A DNA stretch of 64,000 nt from CAVOHU01 sp963843385 (lineage in GTDB: Bacteria > Acidobacteriota > Vicinamibacteria > Vicinamibacterales > JAKQTR01), in NCBI GenBank assembly GCA_963843385.1, contig CAWJJY010000006.1, forward strand, positions 1 to 64,000, written 5' to 3'. The stretch's first letter is position 1; each line of letters starts with the position of its first letter. The notes under the pieces are model-generated. The model had not been told where the DNA came from. It made no database searches and saw nothing but the letters and a program-made list of their open reading frames with translations. Shown one piece after another: positions 34,804 to 43,171 of the stretch. The position numbers and the translations under genes are program-made.

Positions 34804-35976
34804 ATGAAGCCGTTACAGAGGACGCTGCTTTGTCTCGCGGTGCTCTCCGCCGAACTGATTGCGCAGCGGCCCCTGGGGCCGACCGAACCTGGCACGATTG
34901 GACGGTTCACCTTCAGCGCAACGCCATCCAGCATCCGCGAATCGAAGGCGACGCCCGCCGACCTGAAGGCGGGCGAGGCCGCCGCCAGGAAGCTCGCGGG
35001 GCTCATTGCTGAGGTCAAGGCGCTCAATCCGCCCATGGGCTTCCACAGCCTCATGGTCGGCGTGCTGATGGGCCGCGACATCACGCAGGCGCGAATGCGC
35101 CCGATCGTGCCGCTCGACATCTGGGTGCGATTCGGCGCGCCGCGCGCGCTCGGCGAGGAGATGAACCACCTGCACTTCTACATCAACGACCTGCGCCCGG
35201 TGATCCTCGATCACATGGGACTGCGGAAGTGGGAGGACGAGCGGGGCGATTTCTATCTGCAGCCGGCCTCGACAGGATCAGTGGGCGGGTTCCCCATGTA
35301 CAACGACCTGCTCGTCATCGCAAGACCGGGCGATTCGATCTGGGCTCCGGTGCCGGTTGAACGCTTCGCGAAGACACTGGCCGCGGATCTGAAGAGCGGA
35401 TCCGACGACGCGGAGAAAGTTCGCACCAGGGCGAAGGCCGATCTCGCGGCGTTCGCCTCTGCGCCGGAGCTGGCCAAGCGCCGTGCCGAGATGGACGAGG
35501 CGCGCAAGAGGTCCGATGCGGATAACGAGATCCGCCGCCTGGAGTCGTTCTTCGCCGAAGACGAGGCTGCCATCCGGCGAAAGGTCAATCCAAACCCGGC
35601 AGAACCGAAGGACGTCGCGTGGTACTTCGGGCCCGTAAACGCCTACAACGACCTGCAGAAGATGCTCGCAGGGCTGGATGCCGCGGGCAGAAGCGCCCCT
35701 GCCTGCGTCACGGGCGGAGAATCGTCCGATCGCTGGCGGATGAGGATTGTTCCCGACGGAACCGCCGGGTGCCGCCGGATCGTGGAAGCCAACCTGGGAC
35801 TCTTCAAGGCGGAGCTTCCTCGGAGCGCGATTCAGCTCATCACCGTCGAGAACATCGAGTGGTGCCGCCGGGAGGTGGCCTCTCATCGGGAGAGGACGAT
35901 AGGCGATTGCGCCGCGAACCTCGAAGTGGTCCGTCAGCTGGACTGGCAGAAGGTGGCGGCCTTGCTGGAGAAGTAG
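34804..35976 (+). CDS. exported protein of unknown function
   Basis: A 390-residue protein with an N-terminal signal peptide (MKPLQRTLLCLAVLSAELIA). Middle segments PLDIWVRFGAPRALGEEMNHL and HFYINDLRPVILDHMGL look globular; residues 205-260 are a charged coiled-coil-like stretch (EMDEARKRSDADNEIRR). The C-terminal 100 residues have four cysteines that may pair. No family is recognised. The ATG at 34804 follows AAAGGAC; an upstream open frame to 34525 is rejected because it would bury the signal peptide. proC begins 24 bp downstream. Confidence 0.7.
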   Translation: MKPLQRTLLCLAVLSAELIAQRPLGPTEPGTIGRFTFSATPSSIRESKATPADLKAGEAAARKLAGLIAEVKALNPPMGFHSLMVGVLMGRDITQARMRPIVPLDIWVRFGAPRALGEEMNHLHFYINDLRPVILDHMGLRKWEDERGDFYLQPASTGSVGGFPMYNDLLVIARPGDSIWAPVPVERFAKTLAADLKSGSDDAEKVRTRAKADLAAFASAPELAKRRAEMDEARKRSDADNEIRRLESFFAEDEAAIRRKVNPNPAEPKDVAWYFGPVNAYNDLQKMLAGLDAAGRSAPACVTGGESSDRWRMRIVPDGTAGCRRIVEANLGLFKAELPRSAIQLITVENIEWCRREVASHRERTIGDCAANLEVVRQLDWQKVAALLEK

Positions 35977-36000
35977 CCGACAACCGAAGGGGTGGTGACT

Positions 36001-36822
36001 GTGGCGACCGAGCGGACCGTGGCAATTCTCGGAGCGGGGAACATCGGCGCGGCCATCGGCAAGGGACTGGTCGAATCGGGCCGGTTCGCCGCCGGGTCCG
36101 TCGCGCTGACGAGAAGAAAGCTCCACCTGCTGGACGACTTCAAGCGTCAGGGCTTCATCGTGCTGGGCGACAACCGGCAGGCCGTCAGGGACGCGAGCAT
36201 CGTGATCATCGCCGTGGAGCCGCAGCAGATCAATGCGCTGCTCGACGAGATTCGCCCGGACCTGAATGCGGAGCGGCACCTCGTCATTTCCGTCGTCTCC
36301 GGCGTCAGCATCGCGCAGATCCTGGCGCGGCTCGGCCAGCGGATGGATGTCGTGCGGGCCATGCCCAACACCGCGATCGCGATCGGACAATCGATGACCT
36401 GCCTTGCCGCGAACGTCTCGCGCGGCACGGCCCTCCAGGATGCCACTGCCGTGTTCGAGTCCGTGGGGACGACGCTGGTGCTGGACGAGGACCAGATGGT
36501 CGCGGCGACGGCGCTTGGCGCCTGCGGGGTGGCGTTCTTCCTGCGGGCGATCAGGGCCGCATCGCAGGGGGGCATCGAGATCGGCCTGCACCACGACGAG
36601 GCCCTCGCCATAGCCGCGCAAACCGCCAAGGGCGCCGCATCGCTCCTGCTGAGCATGGGAAAACACCCCGAAGACGAGATCGACAAGGTCACGACGCCAC
36701 GTGGCTGCACGATCGCGGGGTTGAATCAGATGGAACACGAAGGCTTCAGCTCGGCCATGATCAAAGGGGTCGTCACCTCCGCCCAGAAGTTGACCATGCT
36801 CTATCCGGGCGGGGATCACTGA
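36001..36822 (+). CDS. proC: pyrroline-5-carboxylate reductase
   Basis: A 273-residue enzyme reducing pyrroline-5-carboxylate to proline. The dinucleotide-binding start VAILGAGNIGAAIGKGL, VIIAVEPQQINALLDEI, VRAMPNTAIAIGQSM and the C-terminal signature VTTPRGCTIAGLNQMEHEGF are all canonical. I chose the GTG at 36001, ten bases after AAGGGG; GTG codons at 35992 and 35995 are too near that site. It could share a transcript with the exported protein before it. Confidence 0.9.
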   Translation: MATERTVAILGAGNIGAAIGKGLVESGRFAAGSVALTRRKLHLLDDFKRQGFIVLGDNRQAVRDASIVIIAVEPQQINALLDEIRPDLNAERHLVISVVSGVSIAQILARLGQRMDVVRAMPNTAIAIGQSMTCLAANVSRGTALQDATAVFESVGTTLVLDEDQMVAATALGACGVAFFLRAIRAASQGGIEIGLHHDEALAIAAQTAKGAASLLLSMGKHPEDEIDKVTTPRGCTIAGLNQMEHEGFSSAMIKGVVTSAQKLTMLYPGGDH

Positions 36823-37014
36823 CAGGGCGCAACAAGCTGACGCGCCAGGCTCGTCGCGACGCCCAGCCGCGGACGGCCTTTCTCAACGGCTGACCGGTCC
36901 GAAAGGACTGCCGCCCGCACAGCCGTGATAGTCTGGGATTCTCCCGAACAAGATCCGGCTTCGATTCGGCTGATTTCCTCCATTCAAGGGCCGCGCTGCC
37001 GTGGAGAATCACTG

Positions 37015-39693
37015 ATGGACTCGGGGCCTCTCGACGCACTGGATCTCACCCGGCTGCGGCAAGCGGTCGATGCCTCTGGAGAAGTCATCTTCATGACCGA
37101 CAGCCAGGGCATCTTCACCTTCGTGAATCCTCAATTCGAGAAACTGTACGGCTATTCCGCCAGCGAGGTCGTCGGACGAGTGACGCCACGGGTGTTGAAG
37201 GGCGGCGATGTCCCTTCGGAAGACTACACGGAGCTGTGGCGACGGCTCCTCCAAGGCGAGACCCTGGAACAGGAGTTCGTCAATCGCACGAAGGACGGTC
37301 GCCTCCTGAATATCGAGGCGACCGTGAATCCCATCCGCGACGAGGCGCACGGGATCGTCGGGTTCCTGTCCATTCAGCGCGATGTCACGGCACGCAAGCG
37401 GGCCGAGGAGGAACTGCGCTTTCAGCAAACCGTGTTGACGACCGAGCGCGAACTCACGCTGGATGGCATTCTCGTCGTGGACCAACACTCGCGGGTGCTG
37501 TCGTTCAACAAGCGCTTTGCACAAATGTGGGGAATCCAGGGTGAGATCCTCGGGACCAGGGCCGATATCGTTCTGCTGCAGTCCGTCATGCACAAACTCC
37601 CGGACCCCGAGCGGTTCATGGACGGGGTGCGGCGACTCTACGATCGCCACGATGAAGTGTCGCAAGACGAAGTCACGCTGACCGACGGTCGCATCTTCGA
37701 CCGCTATTCCGCGCCGTTGCGGGGCCCCGAGGGCCGATATTACGGACGCGTCTGGAACTTCCGCGATGTGACGGAGCGCAGACAGGCGGAAGCCGCGCTA
37801 CGGCAGGAGCGCGACCGGGCGCGGCGATACCTGGACGTTGCCGACGTCATTCTGCTGGCGCTCGATCTGGAGGGCCGGATTGTTCTTGTCAACCGGTACG
37901 CCTGCTCCCTCCTTGGCTGGACCGAAGACGAGCTGCTCGGGCGGGACTGGATCGAGACCTGTCTCCCGGCCCGGATCCGCGAGGTCTTCAGACTCAAGTT
38001 CCGCGATCTGGTGGGCGGAGATCTGACCGTCGTCGAGAATCCCATTCTCACGAGGTCGGGCGAAGAGCGGCTGATCGAATGGCGCAACACGGTGCTGCGA
38101 GATGACACGGGGCGCCTCAACGGCACGTTCAGCTCCGGCACCGACATCACCGAGCGGCACCGGGCGGTCGAGGCGCTCCGCACGACGGAAGAGCGCATGC
38201 GGTTTGCGCTGGAGAACGCCGGCGTCGGCATCTGGGACATGGATTACACCACAGGCATCCTTCGCTGGTCGGAAACCCTTGAAGCCCAGTACGGCCTGCA
38301 GCCTGGAACGTTCGGCGGGACCTTTGACGCGTTTGTCGAGCGCATGCACCCCGACGATCGGAACGCCGTGCTCAACACCATCCAGGAGGCCATGAAGCTG
38401 GGCACGGACTTTTCGTTCGAGAACCGAGCGGTCTGGCCTGACGGCACGGAGCGGTGGCTCAGCGGCGGGGGGCGAATTCACCTGGGCGAGCACGGCGAAC
38501 CGGTACGGGGCGTCGGGATATCCATGGACGTCACCGAACGCCGCACGTTGGAGGCGCAGTATCGGCAGGCACAGAAGATGGAAGCCGTCGGACGACTGGC
38601 CGGCGGCGTGGCACACGACTTCAACAATGTGCTGACCGCGATTCTGGGCTACTGCGACCTGTTGCGGGCCGATCTCGGCCCGGACGATCCACGCCAGGCC
38701 GACCTTGCAGAAATCCAGAAGGCCGGCATGCGGGCCGAGGGCCTCACGCGCCAGCTTCTGGCCTTCAGCCGCAAGCAGATCATCCAGCCAAGGGTGCTCG
38801 ACCTGAACGGGGTGGTGGCCGACATGCAGGCGATGCTGGATCGCCTGATCGGAGAAGATGTGAAGGTCGTGCTGGACCTCAGGAAGGACCCGGCGCTCGT
38901 CATGGTCGATCGCGGGCAGGCGGAACAGATCGTCATGAACCTGGCGGTGAATGCGCGGGATGCCATGCCAGGAGGCGGCGTATTGACGATCGAGACGGCC
39001 GCGGTCGAACTCGACGAAGACTTTTCGGCGATGTATCCCTACGTGAAGCCGGGTCCCTACGTCGTACTCACGGTGACCGACTCTGGAACCGGAATGACGC
39101 CGGAGGTCCAGGCCAGGCTGTTTGAGCCCTTCTTCACAACCAAAGAGCTCGGCAAGGGCACCGGGCTCGGGCTGGCGACCGTCTACGGCATCGTCAAGCA
39201 AAGCGGTGGGAGCATCAACGTCTACAGCGAAATCGGTACGGGCTCGTCGTTCAAGGTGTATTTCCCACGAGCTGATGTTGCAGATCGGGCCGTCGACGCG
39301 CCACCGGCGGGCGCCCGGCCCCCGGCCGGCGGGCAGACGGTGTGCGTCGTTGAGGATGAGGAAGGCCTTCGCGGGCTGGCGAGGCGGCTGCTGGAGCGGC
39401 AGGGCTACACGGTGCTGGTTGCCGCGAACGCGGACGAAGCGCTGCAGGTGTTTGAGCAGCACCCCTCCATCGACGTACTCCTGACCGATGTCGTGATGCC
39501 GGGCAGCAGCGGGCCGGAGTTGACCAGGCGCCTGGTCGAGCGGCGGCCGTCGCTGAAGGTGGTCTACATGTCCGGGTACACCGACGAGGCGATCGTCCAC
39601 CACGGAGTTCTCGATCCGGGGATCGCGTTCCTGCACAAACCATTCACCGCTGAGGCCCTGGGACGGAAGATCCGTGAGGTGCTCGACCGCTAG
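37015..39693 (+). CDS. hybrid histidine kinase with four PAS domains
   Basis: An 892-residue cytoplasmic-looking sensor with no membrane helix. Order: PAS1 about 10-125 (GEVIFMTDSQGIFTFVNPQF), PAS2 about 135-260, PAS3 about 265-385 (VILLALDLEGRIVLVNRYA), PAS4 about 390-515, HisKA with the phospho-histidine His534 in GGVAHDFNNVLTAI, HATPase_c about 640-760 (NARDAMPGGG, GTGLGLATVYGIV), and a receiver about 775-890 with Asp825 in LLTDVVMPG. The ATG at 37015 has TGGAG upstream and starts just before PAS1; the open frame begins 30 codons earlier. Its partner is not identifiable nearby. Confidence 0.92.
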   Translation: MDSGPLDALDLTRLRQAVDASGEVIFMTDSQGIFTFVNPQFEKLYGYSASEVVGRVTPRVLKGGDVPSEDYTELWRRLLQGETLEQEFVNRTKDGRLLNIEATVNPIRDEAHGIVGFLSIQRDVTARKRAEEELRFQQTVLTTERELTLDGILVVDQHSRVLSFNKRFAQMWGIQGEILGTRADIVLLQSVMHKLPDPERFMDGVRRLYDRHDEVSQDEVTLTDGRIFDRYSAPLRGPEGRYYGRVWNFRDVTERRQAEAALRQERDRARRYLDVADVILLALDLEGRIVLVNRYACSLLGWTEDELLGRDWIETCLPARIREVFRLKFRDLVGGDLTVVENPILTRSGEERLIEWRNTVLRDDTGRLNGTFSSGTDITERHRAVEALRTTEERMRFALENAGVGIWDMDYTTGILRWSETLEAQYGLQPGTFGGTFDAFVERMHPDDRNAVLNTIQEAMKLGTDFSFENRAVWPDGTERWLSGGGRIHLGEHGEPVRGVGISMDVTERRTLEAQYRQAQKMEAVGRLAGGVAHDFNNVLTAILGYCDLLRADLGPDDPRQADLAEIQKAGMRAEGLTRQLLAFSRKQIIQPRVLDLNGVVADMQAMLDRLIGEDVKVVLDLRKDPALVMVDRGQAEQIVMNLAVNARDAMPGGGVLTIETAAVELDEDFSAMYPYVKPGPYVVLTVTDSGTGMTPEVQARLFEPFFTTKELGKGTGLGLATVYGIVKQSGGSINVYSEIGTGSSFKVYFPRADVADRAVDAPPAGARPPAGGQTVCVVEDEEGLRGLARRLLERQGYTVLVAANADEALQVFEQHPSIDVLLTDVVMPGSSGPELTRRLVERRPSLKVVYMSGYTDEAIVHHGVLDPGIAFLHKPFTAEALGRKIREVLDR

Positions 39694-39816
39694 CCCGGGC
39701 TCCCCCTTTGACGGCCTTCCTCCCGGCGTTTGCGGTTTCACCCGAAGCTGATTCTCTCTCAACCGGGAAGCCGGTCAGGCGGCAACCTCCGAGCGCAACG
39801 GGTGAGACAAGGCCGG

Positions 39817-40009
39817 GGTAGTGGGTCAGTTTGCTCCGCGGCCCCTCGAACCGAGCCGCCCGGGCGTCAGTTCGCAAATCGAGCCGTGAGGGCCGAGTCA
39901 CGCTGCCGGGGATGGGGGCCCCCGGGATCGTCAGGTCAGCTACGAGTCCCGGAAGGCTCGATTTGCCGGCGAGTGTGAGCGGGGACGCGGAGCAAACTGA
40001 CCCACTACC
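39817..40009. repeat. inverted-repeat element B, second copy in opposite orientation
   Basis: A 193-bp copy of element A (32713-32948) on the other strand. It has perfect terminal repeats (GGTAGTGGGTCAGTTTGCTC and its complement) and the same inner GCAAATCGAGCC/GGCTCGATTTGC pair. It lacks the REP-like insertion seen in A. Copies A and B face each other across about 6.9 kb containing the Fic, exported-protein, proC and hybrid-kinase genes. It fills most of the gap before the propeller gene. Confidence 0.88.
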
Positions 40010-40058
40010 AAGGCCGGCCGCGCGGTTCGGTCGAGCCAATCGTGTTATCGTGCGCTGC

Positions 40059-41390
40059 ATGCGACCATCCCTTGCGTTGTGCGGCCTCGTGTTGTTCCTG
40101 AGCGCAGGTGTATCCGGACTGGGCGTCCCGCCATCGGCCACCGACGACTGGCCCCAGTGGCGTGGGCCGAAGGGCGCGGGCATCGGCGAAGGCACCTATC
40201 CTGACCGCTGGTCACCGACCGAGCACATCGCGTGGAAGACCGAGATTCCCGGCAAGGGCCACTCGTCGCCGGCGGTGTGGGGTGACCGCATCTTCGTTAC
40301 GACCGCGATCGAGGGCGCCGAAATCCCCGGCTGGAAGGCGCCGGTTCACCTCGGCTTCGACAGAAAGCCCGGGTACGTCAACGAGAACAGCACCGGCGTC
40401 GGGCACATGCTGACGCTGAAGGTCTACGCGATTCAGGCGACGACGGGCAGGATCCTGTGGGAGCGCACCTCGTTCGAAGGACCGCCGCACGACGACCGCC
40501 ACAAGTCCAACACGTACGCCTCGTCAACCGTCGCCACCGACGGAAAGTGGGTGTACGCCTTCTTCGAGTTCGCGGGTCTCTACGCCTACGATTTCGCCGG
40601 CACGTTGAAGTGGAAGATCGACCTGGGCGGCATGGCGAAGGGAGGACTCGGCCCGGGCACCTCGCCCCTCATCTACGAGAACCTCGTCATTCTCCAGTGC
40701 GACCAGGAGATGGGAGAAGGGTCGTTCATCGCGGGCTTCGATCGCACCAGCGGCAAGGAGGTGTGGCGCGTGGCGCGCACCACGCGCCGCAGCTGGGCGA
40801 CGCCGATCGTGGTCGTCGCCTCCGGGCGCGACGAACTCGTGGCGTCCGGCGCCGAGGCCGTCATGGCCTACGATCCCAGGACGGGCAGGGAGTTGTGGAC
40901 GGCGCCCGGCACCGTCAGCCACCCGATCCCGAGCGTCGTGACCGGGCGGGGGCTCGTCTTCGCCGCCGCGGGCAGCCAGGCCAAGGTGCTGCTCGCGCTG
41001 CGGCCGGGTGCGCAGGAAGAGGCCGCAAGCCGGGTCGCGTGGAAGTACAACAGGGGCACGGCCTATGTCGCGTCGCCGATCTTCTACGGCGACTATCTCT
41101 ATCTCGTCAGCGACGGCGGCATCATGACGTGCCTGGATCCCGTCACGGGTGCGGTGCAATACGAGGGCGGCCGGGTCCCGGTGCCCGTGACCGTCCGGTC
41201 TTCGCCCGTCGCGTTCGGCGGCAAGATCCTCGTCACGAGCGAGGACGGCGAGACGTTTGTGATCAAGGCGGGGCCGAAACACGAAGTGCTCGCGACCAAC
41301 TCGGTCGACGAGCCCGTGTGGGCATCGCTCGCGCTCGCGCGCGGCATGGTCTTCATCCGCGGCGAGCGTCATCTGTTCGCGATTCGGTGA
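40059..41390 (+). CDS. PQQ-like beta-propeller protein, exported
   Basis: A 443-residue exported protein beginning MRPSLALCGLVLFLSAGVSG, a signal peptide. WPQWRGPKGAGIGEG is the common start of this planctomycete/acidobacterial propeller group, and several blades follow (LTLKVYAIQATTGRILWERT, LYAYDFAGTLKWKIDLGG, VMAYDPRTGRELWTAPG, MTCLDPVTGAVQYEGGR). It is a beta-propeller of the PQQ-repeat type, without evidence of a bound cofactor or dehydrogenase residues. The ATG at 40059 is the one that starts the signal peptide; the frame is open further upstream across the repeat element. Role unknown. Confidence 0.85.
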   Translation: MRPSLALCGLVLFLSAGVSGLGVPPSATDDWPQWRGPKGAGIGEGTYPDRWSPTEHIAWKTEIPGKGHSSPAVWGDRIFVTTAIEGAEIPGWKAPVHLGFDRKPGYVNENSTGVGHMLTLKVYAIQATTGRILWERTSFEGPPHDDRHKSNTYASSTVATDGKWVYAFFEFAGLYAYDFAGTLKWKIDLGGMAKGGLGPGTSPLIYENLVILQCDQEMGEGSFIAGFDRTSGKEVWRVARTTRRSWATPIVVVASGRDELVASGAEAVMAYDPRTGRELWTAPGTVSHPIPSVVTGRGLVFAAAGSQAKVLLALRPGAQEEAASRVAWKYNRGTAYVASPIFYGDYLYLVSDGGIMTCLDPVTGAVQYEGGRVPVPVTVRSSPVAFGGKILVTSEDGETFVIKAGPKHEVLATNSVDEPVWASLALARGMVFIRGERHLFAIR

Positions 41391-41432
41391 GACCCGAGTC
41401 GCGCCACGGACCTCTCCGGTCCCTCTCCCGGA

Positions 41433-43157
41433 TCACTGCGGCCTTCGGCGCGTGAGGTGTTCGTAGGGTGAATGGGTCTTGAGGCGAGGATCGTCGACCG
41501 GCGCGCCGATCGTGAAGTGGTAAAGCACCTGGAAGCGATCCTCGATGAGCCCGAACACCCGGTGGGTAAGATCGTCGAAGAAGCAGCCGATGCCGGTGCC
41601 GCGCAGGAGGTTCGCTTCGGCCTCGAGATAGAGAATCTGGCCGATCAGACCCGTCTCCCAATACAGCCGGCGGTAGTGCCAGGGTCCGAACGTCTCGAGG
41701 GATGCCCGGTAGTCAGTGAGCATGGCTGCCAGGAAGACCCCGTCCGCCGCGATGTCCTGACCGCAGCTGGTCTCCTGTGCCACGCGGCGCTCGTCTCCCG
41801 AAGCGAGGAAGAAGAGGGGCAACGCCTCCGGACACCCCTCTGGCCGGGTCCACGCGAACGCCCGGTCACAGGCTTGTTCGAGCGCTTCTTTCCGCGCGGG
41901 ATCTCGCACGAGGACGTAGAGACCGGGCGTGAGGTCCGCCACGCGGTGGACCATCAGCAGGAGATCCACTGACGGCCGCCAGGGCAGCGACGCCCACGGG
42001 ATCTGCCGTGAGCCCGGCATGACCCTCAACAGGATCCGGTAGAAGGCGTCGCGAGACAGGCCCGTCCGGCCATCGAGTGCGAGCGCGCTGCGGCGCTGGT
42101 GGATGATGCGTCGAAGCGCGAGGGCCGAGTCGCCGACCTCGCGGGCGGGCTGCTCGATGGGGCCTCTCGACCAGAACGCCTCGCCCGGTGGCGAGCGCTT
42201 CTCTGTGGCAGCGGCCACCTCATCGATGACGGGCCACAGATGATGATCGGGGCTCAGTCGATTCGGCACCCCGGACCAGTGCGCGCGACGAACCGACTCG
42301 GATACCGTGCTCGGAAGGGCGAACCGCCGCAGCTCCTCAGTCGCGAAGCTCGCTCCCTGGGCGAAGACGGCCATGAGGCAGTCGGCGTGCTCAGCCTCGA
42401 CGCCGGCCTGAGTGTGCACGCCGAGGAGCACCGACAGCTGGTCATCGGTGACGCTCTCGAGCAGCCTCGTCTCCCAGCCGAGCCCTGCAGCGGACACCGT
42501 CACGCTGCCGATCGCGTGCCCGACGTCGTGGTGGCAATAGCGGAAGGCTCGCTCGCCATACTTCCATGCCTCGCGCCAGTAGATCGAGGTGAGACCCACG
42601 AGGACAGCGGGGGCAGGAAGTTGCGCCGCGATCTTCAGCCACGCGTCTTCCGGGATGTCGGCTCGATGCTCGAGCGCGTGTTCCAGCGGCAGGTAGTGGA
42701 AGACGGCAGGCCGCGGATGAAGGCCCGCGATCGGCCCGGCGACCAGATAGCCCTCGGTCGGGTGAAGATTGCCGCTCGACGGATTGACCCGGAGGGACCA
42801 GCGAGCTGGCCCGGCCTGCTTCCACGCCGAGAGCGCGAGTGCATCGTGGAACAGCCGCGAGACCGAGAGGCGATCGAGCGGCGCAGGATCGATGAGTCCG
42901 GGCGTGAATGCGGCCTCGTAGCGCGGGTCGGGCCCGAGCGGGACCAGATCCAGCGGCAGCACGCTCGCGCCGTCGAACCGGCGGAACGGGTCGGGCTGGG
43001 TGTCCCAGTCCAGGTACCCGAGAGCGGGCGCGTACAGGAACGGACGGTGCTTCGACCGCTCGTGGTACGCGAGCGTGACGTCGAGCGCTGACCGTCCTTT
43101 TTGTGCCGGTTCGACCTCCGGCGATGCACCGTCTCCGGATCGCGGGGCGGAACTCAT
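41433..43157 (-). CDS. SagB/ThcOx-type nitroreductase-fold oxidoreductase, two-domain
   Basis: A 574-residue flavin-type oxidoreductase of the SagB family with two nitroreductase-like halves. First half: RWSLRVNPSSGNLHPTEGYL and WKYGERAFRYCHHDVGHAIG; second: RRIIHQRRSALALDGRTGLS and LYWETGLIGQILYLEAEANL. SagB-like enzymes oxidise azolines in peptide toxins, but many stand-alone copies have unknown function. No cyclodehydratase or precursor peptide lies nearby. The ATG at 43157 follows GAAGG, 14 bp after the M28 peptidase stop, so the two are probably co-transcribed. Confidence 0.83.
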   Translation of the reverse strand: MSSAPRSGDGASPEVEPAQKGRSALDVTLAYHERSKHRPFLYAPALGYLDWDTQPDPFRRFDGASVLPLDLVPLGPDPRYEAAFTPGLIDPAPLDRLSVSRLFHDALALSAWKQAGPARWSLRVNPSSGNLHPTEGYLVAGPIAGLHPRPAVFHYLPLEHALEHRADIPEDAWLKIAAQLPAPAVLVGLTSIYWREAWKYGERAFRYCHHDVGHAIGSVTVSAAGLGWETRLLESVTDDQLSVLLGVHTQAGVEAEHADCLMAVFAQGASFATEELRRFALPSTVSESVRRAHWSGVPNRLSPDHHLWPVIDEVAAATEKRSPPGEAFWSRGPIEQPAREVGDSALALRRIIHQRRSALALDGRTGLSRDAFYRILLRVMPGSRQIPWASLPWRPSVDLLLMVHRVADLTPGLYVLVRDPARKEALEQACDRAFAWTRPEGCPEALPLFFLASGDERRVAQETSCGQDIAADGVFLAAMLTDYRASLETFGPWHYRRLYWETGLIGQILYLEAEANLLRGTGIGCFFDDLTHRVFGLIEDRFQVLYHFTIGAPVDDPRLKTHSPYEHLTRRRPQ

Positions 43158-43171
43158 CCGGCCTTCACCGA

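Noticed and set aside
37798..39762. 654-residue minus-strand frame opposite the hybrid kinase
   Set aside because: Antisense shadow; no domain, while the plus strand encodes PAS, HisKA, HATPase and receiver motifs.
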